IMG/VR virus record: IMGVR_UViG_3300007515_000008
Span: 1 to 63,835 of that record
From: a virus
Strand: one strand, 5' to 3'
Length of the DNA stretch: 63,835 bases
The translations under genes and the position numbers were made by a program. This document shows positions 40,726 to 45,695 of the stretch, one piece after another. The notes below the pieces were generated by a model, which did not search any database, was not told where the DNA came from, and saw only the letters and a program-made list of their open reading frames with translations. The stretch's first letter is position 1. Each line of letters starts with the position of its first letter.

Positions 40726-40915
40726 AGCTTTTACCTCCAAAGTATTGTTGAACATCTACCCATAATGGGTAGTTCCCATCTTTATCTTTATCAAACTTGG
40801 TATATGTTACACCATTTTTAGTTTGATATGTGATAAAAATTCCTTTTTCTTTGAGTTTACTAGCAACCCAACTTAGTCGTCTTAAGGTCGACCATTTCTT
40901 TTTAGTCTTTTTCAT
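40652..40915 (-). CDS. Small very basic protein
   Basis: This 87-residue protein follows GGAGATAAT. Lys and Arg dominate both ends (MKKTKKKWSTLRRLSWVASK; NVARRYKAKRKRTKTAK), with a short strand region between (GIFITYQTKNGVTYTKFDKD). It probably binds nucleic acid. The 3' end overlaps the next gene. Confidence 0.5.
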   Translation of the reverse strand: MKKTKKKWSTLRRLSWVASKLKEKGIFITYQTKNGVTYTKFDKDKDGNYPLWVDVQQYFGGKSYVKVKKSNVARRYKAKRKRTKTAK

Positions 40916-40916
40916 A

Positions 40917-41219
40917 TTATCTCCATCCTAGTTTCTTTTCAAGATATTGCACGTTGTTTTTTAATTGGAAGTTATCTTCATTCATCATATGATTTTCATT
41001 TTGTAATCGAAATATTGTCGCTTCCATTTCTAAACTGTCTTGCATTAATTTATCATATCGCTCTGCCCATGCTTCTAGTGATTCATTGTCTTCTATATCT
41101 TTTTCAATTTCAGTTTTTTGTTTTTGAACTTTATCTTTTATATATTGTTCTTTAACTTTTTCTAATATTTCAGAATTATCTACTATATCACATGCTTTTG
41201 TATATTCATTTATACTCAT
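40917..41219 (-). CDS. Coiled-coil hypothetical protein
   Basis: This 100-residue protein has AAGGAGTATAAT upstream. It is nearly all helix with heptad-like hydrophobic spacing, especially at the end (EMEATIFRLQNENHMMNEDN, then FQLKNNVQYLEKKLGW). Likely an oligomeric adaptor; function unknown. Confidence 0.5.
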   Translation of the reverse strand: MSINEYTKACDIVDNSEILEKVKEQYIKDKVQKQKTEIEKDIEDNESLEAWAERYDKLMQDSLEMEATIFRLQNENHMMNEDNFQLKNNVQYLEKKLGWR

Positions 41220-41229
41220 ATTATACTCC

Positions 41230-41427
41230 TTATTCTAAGTTTTTCTTGACTTGTTCGTCAAATTGTTGGAATGAATGACAGTTACAGTATCTTTCTTGGT
41301 GTATTGCAGCTACCAATTCAAGATTTGGATGTATTAAACTGTCACATTTTTTACAGCGCTCACCTTCAGCCGCTATAATGTTTTTAATGTATGTTTGGTA
41401 CATTAATTTTTTTGTTGCTAATAACAT
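41230..41427 (-). CDS. Small Cys-rich (zinc finger-like) protein
   Basis: ATG at 41427 follows AAGGAGAAACAAA, giving 65 residues. It contains CKKCDSLIHPN and CNCHSF, a Cys/His arrangement compatible with one zinc site. The N-terminal half is a basic helix. The repeat array at 41456-41511 lies just upstream. Confidence 0.5.
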   Translation of the reverse strand: MLLATKKLMYQTYIKNIIAAEGERCKKCDSLIHPNLELVAAIHQERYCNCHSFQQFDEQVKKNLE

Positions 41428-41455
41428 TTTGTTTCTCCTTTTCAAAAATTAAAAT

Positions 41456-41511
41456 TACATTTGTAAAACTACATTTGCGAAGCTACATTTGCGAAACTAC
41501 ATTTGTCGCAC
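41456..41511. repeat. Four direct 14-bp repeats (iteron-like)
   Basis: Four copies follow one another with an exact 14-base period: TACATTTGTAAAAC, TACATTTGCGAAGC, TACATTTGCGAAAC, TACATTTGTCGCAC. The core TACATTTG is invariant. They sit in the 304-base gene-free stretch 41428-41731, in which I see no coding sequence. Such arrays are typical binding sites for a replication initiator or a repressor. The rest of the gap shows no further strong structure. Confidence 0.8.
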
Positions 41512-41731
41512 TGACCTTAACGAACTCTATCGTCTACAGTGGCTTGGCTTATCTACCTACCATGCCCTGATTTCGGTTTTAAGTCCTGTTTAAAATAACC
41601 TCTCTTACATTTCAATCTATATATTTTCTTGAAGATAGTACTCCTTATATAGATGGTTAAGATCTCTTTCTTTTATGTCTCGAAATCTTTAAGACTTTTC
41701 ATTTCATAGGCATCTCCTTATATTTATGAAA

Positions 41732-42007
41732 TTATTGTGTTACTTCTTTAAGTGATACAGCAAGCTTTTCAATACAATCAAGTTCATGAATACCTTCTTG
41801 AATTACATTGAGCAAAATATGGTGTTTCAATTCTGCTGTTGTTGTAACATCAGGTGGTATTCTAACACAAAACATTTGATCTTTATTTGTTTCAGCTATT
41901 TCTATCGCTTTTTCTGGAATTATCTTATTGTGACCAACTAACCAAGCTACCTGGTCTTTTTCAGTTAATTCCGCAGTCCAGTCTTTTGGACTATCTCTTA
42001 TAATCAT
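41732..42007 (-). CDS. Hypothetical protein
   Basis: This 91-residue protein follows AGGAGAAAGATC. Mixed alpha/beta pattern (DQMFCVRIPPDVTTTAELKH; IHELDCIEKLAVSLKEVTQ). Its gene borders the repeat-containing gap on the upstream side. No family recognised. Confidence 0.55.
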   Translation of the reverse strand: MIIRDSPKDWTAELTEKDQVAWLVGHNKIIPEKAIEIAETNKDQMFCVRIPPDVTTTAELKHHILLNVIQEGIHELDCIEKLAVSLKEVTQ

Positions 42008-42036
42008 GATCTTTCTCCTATCATGAGTGATTCTTA

Positions 42037-42132
42037 CTAATCAGTGTTAATAATTCTTAACTGATCGTAAGCTAGAAAAGCAATGAGAGCAACTGACGCT
42101 GCTCCCATCACTATAAGCAATATCACCAGCAT
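42037..42132 (-). CDS. 31-residue membrane microprotein after ssb
   Basis: ATG at 42132 overlaps the ssb stop as TAATG and the frame ends at 42037. The product is one hydrophobic helix (MLVILLIVMGAASVALIAFL) with a polar end. No separate ribosome site is seen, so it would depend on re-initiation after ssb. Tentative. Confidence 0.4.
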   Translation of the reverse strand: MLVILLIVMGAASVALIAFLAYDQLRIINTD

Positions 42133-42470
42133 TAAGCTTGTGTTTCTTCTGGTAATATTTCGACGACTTTGTAAGCGTTCACAAAGACATCTGTTTTCCA
42201 AGAACCGTCGACATTTTTCTCTGTCTTCTCGATTCTTGCTTCTACAGATACTTTCGTACCCTTCTTAAGTCCTTCGATCGCTTTGCGAGCGGTATTCGCG
42301 AACACAGTCACGAACCACCATGTGGGTTCTCTTTTAACCCAAGACTTTGTAGTCTCATCATAGTAGTCGTTTGATTCAGCGATACGGAGCTTTCCAAACT
42401 CCTTACCGTTTTTCGCTTTACCCATTTCTGAGTCTTGGCCTAAATGACCAACAAACGTTAACTTTGCCAT
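42132..42470 (-). CDS. ssb: OB-fold single-stranded DNA-binding protein
   Basis: This 112-residue protein matches the SSB OB-fold: MAKLTFVGHLGQDSEMG, then GKLRIAESNDYYDE, TWWFVTVFANTARKAIEGLK, KGTKVSVEARIEK and VNAYKVVEILPE. It is truncated after the fold, without the acidic Phe-ending tip of cellular SSB; the other ssDNA-binding protein (29736) has that tip. It would coat replication intermediates. The leader carries three hairpins (42501-42562). Confidence 0.85.
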   Translation of the reverse strand: MAKLTFVGHLGQDSEMGKAKNGKEFGKLRIAESNDYYDETTKSWVKREPTWWFVTVFANTARKAIEGLKKGTKVSVEARIEKTEKNVDGSWKTDVFVNAYKVVEILPEETQA

Positions 42471-42500
42471 AATAATTCTCCTTATAATGACAGTTTATGC

Positions 42501-42562
42501 CCGAATAGCCCATCTATTCGGATCGGTTTAAGGATCGACGATCCTTATGTGAGCACACTCAC
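42501..42562. promoter_or_regulatory. Cluster of three hairpins upstream of ssb
   Basis: Three perfect stems follow one another: CCGAATA/TATTCGG (42501-42521, loop 7), AAGGATC/GATCCTT (42530-42546, loop GAC) and GTGAG/CTCAC (42549-42562, loop 4). They lie in the 188-base gap between the 77-residue gene and ssb. Possible roles are an RNA leader controlling ssb, a replication origin feature, or hairpin promoters of the kind N4 virion polymerase uses (5-7 bp stem, 3-base loop). Confidence 0.6.
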
Positions 42563-42658
42563 ACTAAACTGGAATGTACTCAGATAAAGAAAGTGAGCAG
42601 TTTTAACACATGTGACCACGCTCAGGATAACGTGTCTGCTCAGGTGCGGAGAGTTTAT

Positions 42659-42892
42659 TTAAGTGTATCCTGGATGACCTTTTTCTTTCATTCTTTTAAC
42701 ATGGTCATCATGTAGATCACTTCTATTACTACAGTCTACACTATTGTGATCAGTATATTCTATACATAATGCAGTTAAATGTTTCTTTAATCTCCATTTG
42801 CTTAAAGGTATAAAATCATCTAATCTATCTTCTAAATCATCTATTTTATATTCAAGATGTTGTATTTTCTTCATTAGTTCTTTTGTTGACAT
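42659..42892 (-). CDS. Hypothetical protein with short coiled coil
   Basis: This 77-residue protein follows AAGGAGTAATAT. Residues 1-30 form a coiled coil (LMKKIQHLEYKIDDLEDRLD), and the rest is polar with two Cys and several His (EYTDHNSVDCSNRSDLHDDH). Function unknown. Confidence 0.5.
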   Translation of the reverse strand: MSTKELMKKIQHLEYKIDDLEDRLDDFIPLSKWRLKKHLTALCIEYTDHNSVDCSNRSDLHDDHVKRMKEKGHPGYT

Positions 42893-42944
42893 ATATTACT
42901 CCTTATAATTAAAAAATGCGGCCTTTTTACTTGGATACCGCAGC

Positions 42945-42956
42945 AAGGTCGACCTT
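42945..42956. repeat. 12-bp perfect palindrome
   Basis: AAGGTCGACCTT lies across the stop codon of the 63-residue gene. It is the kind of site a small dimeric regulator binds. A related partial copy (AAGGTCGACC) is inside a coding region near 40886. Weak evidence of function. Confidence 0.35.
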
Positions 42957-43146
42957 AGATCTCGTTGTATCGCTCTTTCCAGCGTACGAATTCTTCATAG
43001 AGTTCTGGATCATCGAATTTTAGCTCTATGATTGGAGCTTCTAATTCGTTGAGCGACATTTGTCGCATCTCAAATGATCCTTCAGCTCCCATGAATTCTT
43101 CATAGAGAACGAGATCGTTTCTGGCTTTCGCCATTTTCTCAACCAT
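42955..43146 (-). CDS. Hypothetical small acidic protein
   Basis: This 63-residue protein follows AAAGGAGGTTATC. The sequence is helical and acidic (NDLVLYEEFMGAEGSFEMRQ; FDDPELYEEFVRWKERYNEI). The repeated YEEF element hints at a short internal duplication. Function unknown; small acidic early proteins often inhibit host enzymes. Confidence 0.5.
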   Translation of the reverse strand: MVEKMAKARNDLVLYEEFMGAEGSFEMRQMSLNELEAPIIELKFDDPELYEEFVRWKERYNEI

Positions 43147-43157
43147 GATAACCTCCT

Positions 43158-43277
43158 TTAGTTATTATAGTTTATTAGAAATATGATTAGAAATATTAAA
43201 GAGACTGCTAAAATCTTCCACAATCTCTTCATTTCTGAATCCCAAGCAAATGTTCTTTCGATCCATTTGTTCTTCAT
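43158..43277 (-). CDS. 39-residue membrane microprotein
   Basis: ATG at 43277 follows AAGGAGATATA and ends at 43158. A charged N-terminus (MKNKWIERTFAWDSEMKRLW) precedes a hydrophobic helix (KILAVSLIFLIIFLINY). The clean ribosome site and correct spacing support it. Function unknown. Confidence 0.55.
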   Translation of the reverse strand: MKNKWIERTFAWDSEMKRLWKILAVSLIFLIIFLINYNN

Positions 43278-43308
43278 TATATCTCCTTATATTTAATCTC
43301 AGCTTCAT

Positions 43309-43364
43309 TACTAAGATTCGATCAAGTGATCGGCAATAGGACCTCTTTCGAAGCCCTATTAACT
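43309..43364. promoter_or_regulatory. Paired hairpins between microprotein genes
   Basis: CGATC/GATCG (around 43319-43332) and AATAGG/CCTATT (around 43336-43361) can each fold. They fill the gap between two microprotein genes. No T-run follows in the leftward direction, so an RNA processing or stability role is more likely than termination. Positions are approximate. Confidence 0.35.
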
Positions 43365-43365
43365 G

Positions 43366-43485
43366 TCACTTATATTTGTCATTGATGCGATCGTTCATGT
43401 CCATGAAGAACGGAACGAATACACAACATAATCCAATGATACCAAATACAAATATCATTAGATGAATCGCGAAATGTTCTAACAT
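43366..43485 (-). CDS. 39-residue membrane microprotein
   Basis: ATG at 43485 follows GGAGACTATT and ends at 43366. A central hydrophobic helix (IHLMIFVFGIIGLCCVFVPF) is flanked by MLEHFA and a charged tail (MDMNDRINDKYK). Function unknown. Confidence 0.55.
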   Translation of the reverse strand: MLEHFAIHLMIFVFGIIGLCCVFVPFFMDMNDRINDKYK

Positions 43486-43494
43486 AATAGTCTC

Positions 43495-43806
43495 CTATGA
43501 TTTAGAAGGTATAGGCTCGATAAGATCTTTCACTTCTATCAAGTGTCTTACAACATCTCGAGCGTCTAGATACTTTAAAGTATCATCAGTAATATGAGTA
43601 TCGTAAGTAATATCACCTTTCTGATCTAGCACTGCCATCTCGAAATAGCGAACATCTTTACTGATACTGTATTCATCGGGTTTTCTATATACATTGTACA
43701 TAGTGTTCACGACGCTGGCTCCATAACCATTAGGGAATTTATATATCGTCACAAATCCATAAGAATTCTCCCTTTCTTTCACGATATATTGGTCGAAATC
43801 TGACAT
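43495..43806 (-). CDS. Hypothetical protein downstream of the promoter-like element
   Basis: This 103-residue protein follows AAGGAGATTATT. It is rich in short strands (YGFVTIYKFPNGYGASVVNT; VRYFEMAVLDQKGDITYDTH) with an amphipathic C-terminal helix. No family recognised. It is the first leftward gene after the element at 43843-43864, but that element points the other way. Confidence 0.55.
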   Translation of the reverse strand: MSDFDQYIVKERENSYGFVTIYKFPNGYGASVVNTMYNVYRKPDEYSISKDVRYFEMAVLDQKGDITYDTHITDDTLKYLDARDVVRHLIEVKDLIEPIPSKS

Positions 43807-43835
43807 AATAATCTCCTTATAATGTCGTTAAAAAG

Positions 43836-43905
43836 ATCATAGATTCGACCACTCCCTTATAGAGAAGAAATATAAGGTAAGACTGAATGAATCTGAATCT
43901 ATGAT
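43836..43905. repeat. Inverted repeat flanking a promoter-like element
   Basis: ATCATAGATTC (43836-43846) and GAATCTATGAT (43895-43905) are perfect 11-base inverted copies. They enclose the promoter-like 22-mer at 43843-43864. A second inverted pair, TTGGGCA (43913-43919) and TGCCCAA (about 43938-43944), lies just beyond. The arrangement could fold in RNA or DNA and control the enclosed start site. Confidence 0.6.
43843..43864 (+). promoter_or_regulatory. T7-like phage promoter candidate (rightward copy)
   Basis: The sequence ATTCGACCACT then CCCTTATAGAG is identical to the leftward copy at 32379-32400. If it is a promoter, transcription runs rightward toward the terminase block, crossing two small leftward genes as antisense. 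It overlaps the left arm of an 11-base inverted repeat. Confidence 0.55.
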
Positions 43906-43951
43906 ATTCCCTTGGGCAAGGAATTAGATAATCCCTATATGCCCAAAGCAA

Positions 43952-44242
43952 TTATAGACAGCCCCATTTCTTGAGCTGTGATTTACTAAAATCTCCATAC
44001 TGTTGCAGATTTTTAAGATCTTCTGCTTCTTCTTGGAGTCTTTCTTTGTGTTCAGCATTAGCTTTATCACAAAGATCCTTTAGTTCTATCTGACGATCTT
44101 TTTCAGATAATTTAGAGAATTCGTTTCTTGAGAATTCTCCAGGTCTTGAACCAAATACATCTTTAAAAGCATCACTAAAGAATTGTAGATCAGCTTCTAA
44201 AGGTGTGTAATCTTGCCACGGATCTCTACGTTTTACTGACAT
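43952..44242 (-). CDS. Hypothetical charged helical protein
   Basis: This 96-residue protein follows AAAGGAGAGTATT. It is mostly helical and highly charged (KLSEKDRQIELKDLCDKANA; EHKERLQEEAEDLKNLQQYG). The start has an aromatic segment (PLEADLQFFSDAFKDVFGS). No family recognised. Confidence 0.5.
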   Translation of the reverse strand: MSVKRRDPWQDYTPLEADLQFFSDAFKDVFGSRPGEFSRNEFSKLSEKDRQIELKDLCDKANAEHKERLQEEAEDLKNLQQYGDFSKSQLKKWGCL

Positions 44243-44432
44243 AATACTCTCCTTTATAATTAAGGATCACATGGTTTAAAGTCTCGTGATCTAAAAAGAC
44301 TATGTTAATAAACTGTAAGATCACAGTGTATTAAGATAATCTTTGGGTAAGACAAAGCGTGCAATCACAGTGTCACCTTGTGGTCAACATGTGGTATCTA
44401 CAAAGTAATTACACGCATATATCTCTTATCTC
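44243..44432. other. Gene-free stretch with GATCACA-type repeats
   Basis: I see no gene here. Related words recur: GGATCACATGG, CGTGATCT, AGATCACAGTG, CAATCACAGTG and GTCAACATGTGG, and the last 20 bases carry TATCTCT three times in tandem. This could be a binding region for an early regulator, since similar TGATCT/TATCTC words crowd the divergent control region at 44819-44875. Confidence 0.45.
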
Positions 44433-44765
44433 TTATCTCTTCCAGGCTCCGATCGTGTTGAGGCCTATAGACTCAAGATCGTCCGCAGAGAATACATCCT
44501 CTGGAGAGACCGTAACAGTCTTAATGTAAGAGAAGTGGTTATCCCTAAGATCTACTTGCACTTCGGCTTGTAATGCATCATTAAACCAGATGTGAGTGTG
44601 ATCACCCAGAATAGAGTGAGTCCACTTAGTAGAGTTATGGACGTACGATACTACATTCTTAATGGCTTGCTTGCTAAGGCTAGCGATGTAGTGACTACGA
44701 TCTGTTGGATTTAGATCGTTTAGTTTTTTGATCATTGATTGATCGGGATTTAATTTGTATTTCAT
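44433..44765 (-). CDS. Hypothetical protein, first gene of the leftward block
   Basis: This 110-residue protein follows AAAGGAGATATCAA. Sequence features: KMIKKLNDLNPTDR-type polar start, then ASLSKQAIKNVVSYVHNSTK, strand-rich HTHIWFNDALQAEVQVDLRD, and an acidic helix near the end. No family recognised. Its base composition is less AT-rich than its neighbours. As the promoter-proximal leftward gene it is likely among the first made, so a host-takeover role is plausible but unproven. Confidence 0.55.
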   Translation of the reverse strand: MKYKLNPDQSMIKKLNDLNPTDRSHYIASLSKQAIKNVVSYVHNSTKWTHSILGDHTHIWFNDALQAEVQVDLRDNHFSYIKTVTVSPEDVFSADDLESIGLNTIGAWKR

Positions 44766-44782
44766 TTGATATCTCCTTTATT

Positions 44783-44811
44783 ATTATAAAAGTGCATAGT
44801 AAATAATGCAC
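44783..44811 (-). promoter_or_regulatory. Leftward promoter region with inverted repeat
   Basis: A perfect TATAAT lies on the leftward strand at 44783-44788, 18 bases before the first leftward start codon. Immediately upstream GTGCAT and ATGCAC (44792-44811) form an inverted repeat with an eight-base spacer, suitable as an operator. No good -35 hexamer is seen at 17 bases, so recognition may need an activator. Confidence 0.5.
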
Positions 44812-44818
44812 ATGAGCT

Positions 44819-44875
44819 CTTGATCTTGATCTCTTATCTCTGATCTCTTGATCTGAAGCTCGGGGGCACTTGATC
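44819..44875. repeat. Cluster of TGATCT words in the divergent control region
   Basis: The word TGATCT occurs five times within 57 bases (CTTGATCT, TTGATCTC, CTGATCTC, CTTGATCTG, CTTGATCTT), interleaved with CTTATCTC. It lies between the leftward and rightward starts. The tandem arrangement suggests cooperative binding of a regulator. Confidence 0.5.
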
Positions 44876-44899
44876 TTATGCTCGTAGGCTCTTTATATA
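44870..44899 (+). promoter_or_regulatory. Rightward sigma70-like promoter candidate
   Basis: TTGATC (44870-44875) and TATATA (44894-44899) are separated by 18 bases and point to the gene at 44925. The -35 shares four of six bases with the consensus. It is the only clear host-type promoter candidate for the rightward block near its beginning. Confidence 0.45.
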
Positions 44900-44924
44900 G
44901 ATTTAACCCACAGGTGATAAACAT

Positions 44925-45185
44925 ATGAAAAATGAGAAAACACCATTGGATGGTGAGGAATTTATGGAATCAGTATATAAAAAAGAATTGGGTCCTGATT
45001 TTGCTACAGTGGAAAGCGGAGTCGCAATTGGGGAAATAGATTGGACGAAGGATTCAGAATATATACGATTATTTGGAGATAATAGGCCGCCTCCACTGCC
45101 GCCTATGTCTCCATTCGAACATTTAAAAAAATTTAAAAATCAATTAAAGAAAGAATTATTTCCCAAAGGAATTTTACCAAAGTAA
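44925..45185 (+). CDS. Hypothetical protein, first gene of the rightward block
   Basis: This 86-residue protein follows CAGGTGATAAACAT. It is acidic in the first half (GEEFMESVYKKELGPDFATV), Pro-rich in the middle (RPPPLPPMSPF) and basic at the end (LKKFKNQLKKELFPKGILPK). Function unknown. It precedes the structured region and the terminase genes. Confidence 0.5.
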   Translation: MKNEKTPLDGEEFMESVYKKELGPDFATVESGVAIGEIDWTKDSEYIRLFGDNRPPPLPPMSPFEHLKKFKNQLKKELFPKGILPK

Positions 45186-45200
45186 AAAATTATTTAGAAA

Positions 45201-45308
45201 ACGTACAGAGCTCTCAACAGAGCCCATTCGTATCGACAGGATCGCTACGTAAGAACATACAGGGAAAGCAGCAGCCTCGGGGTTGCTACAGTTCTGTATG
45301 TTTTTTAA
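45201..45308 (+). ncRNA. Structured RNA candidate ending in a terminator
   Basis: Three stem-loops are stacked ahead of the terminase genes: GCTCT/AGAGC (45210-45223, loop CAAC); CGTA-x-CGA/TCG-x-TACG (45229-45249, loop CAGGA); and a long one with AACATACAG/CTGTATGTT outside (45254-45302) and GCAGCC/GGTTGC inside (45271-45286, loop TCGG). Six T follow. The last stem plus T-run reads as an intrinsic terminator. The whole could be a small RNA, an attenuator for the late block, or part of the packaging site. Confidence 0.55.
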
Positions 45309-45330
45309 ATCATTTAATATAGGAGGAAGT

Positions 45331-45687
45331 ATGCCATTTAAGAAAGGCGAACCTCAACATCCTAACGCTATGGCTCAACATTGGAAGAAAGGGGAGTCCG
45401 GGAATCCTAATGGAAAACCTGTTGGCTCAAAAAATAAATTAACCCTGACGAAGGAAGCTTTTAGTAGGGGTGAAGGTTTGAGTCCCGCCGATATGCTGGT
45501 GGAGATTGCAAGGAGGAACTTTGCACAACAGACGACTGCAGGTGATAGTTTAGCGATGAAAGCGATTATCGAGGCGAATAAGTTTATTGAGCCTACTGCG
45601 GATATAGAAAGTATTAAAGAGAATGTTAAAGATGTATCTACAGAAGAGTTGCAGGCAAGAGTATTAAAACTTGTGAGCAATAAGTAG
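45331..45687 (+). CDS. terS: Terminase small subunit
   Basis: ATG at 45331 follows AGGAGGAAGT, giving 118 residues; a longer in-frame start would overlap the upstream terminator. The N-terminus HWKKGESGNPNGKPVGSKNK is the basic DUF5681-type segment common in small terminase genes, followed by helices (LSPADMLVEIARRNFAQQTT; TEELQARVLKLVSNK). It would recognise the packaging site and recruit the large subunit, encoded eight bases downstream. Confidence 0.8.
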   Translation: MPFKKGEPQHPNAMAQHWKKGESGNPNGKPVGSKNKLTLTKEAFSRGEGLSPADMLVEIARRNFAQQTTAGDSLAMKAIIEANKFIEPTADIESIKENVKDVSTEELQARVLKLVSNK

Positions 45688-45695
45688 GAGACGCT

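Noticed and set aside
41632-41726. Ribosome-site-like sequences (AAGGAGTACT, AAGGAGATGCC) in the gap after the 91-residue gene
   Set aside because: No start codon at proper distance, or only a four-codon frame follows; no gene can be supported.
22470-44765. Search for integrase, repressor and excisionase
   Set aside because: No product shows tyrosine or serine recombinase motifs or a CI-like repressor; nothing supports a temperate lifestyle.
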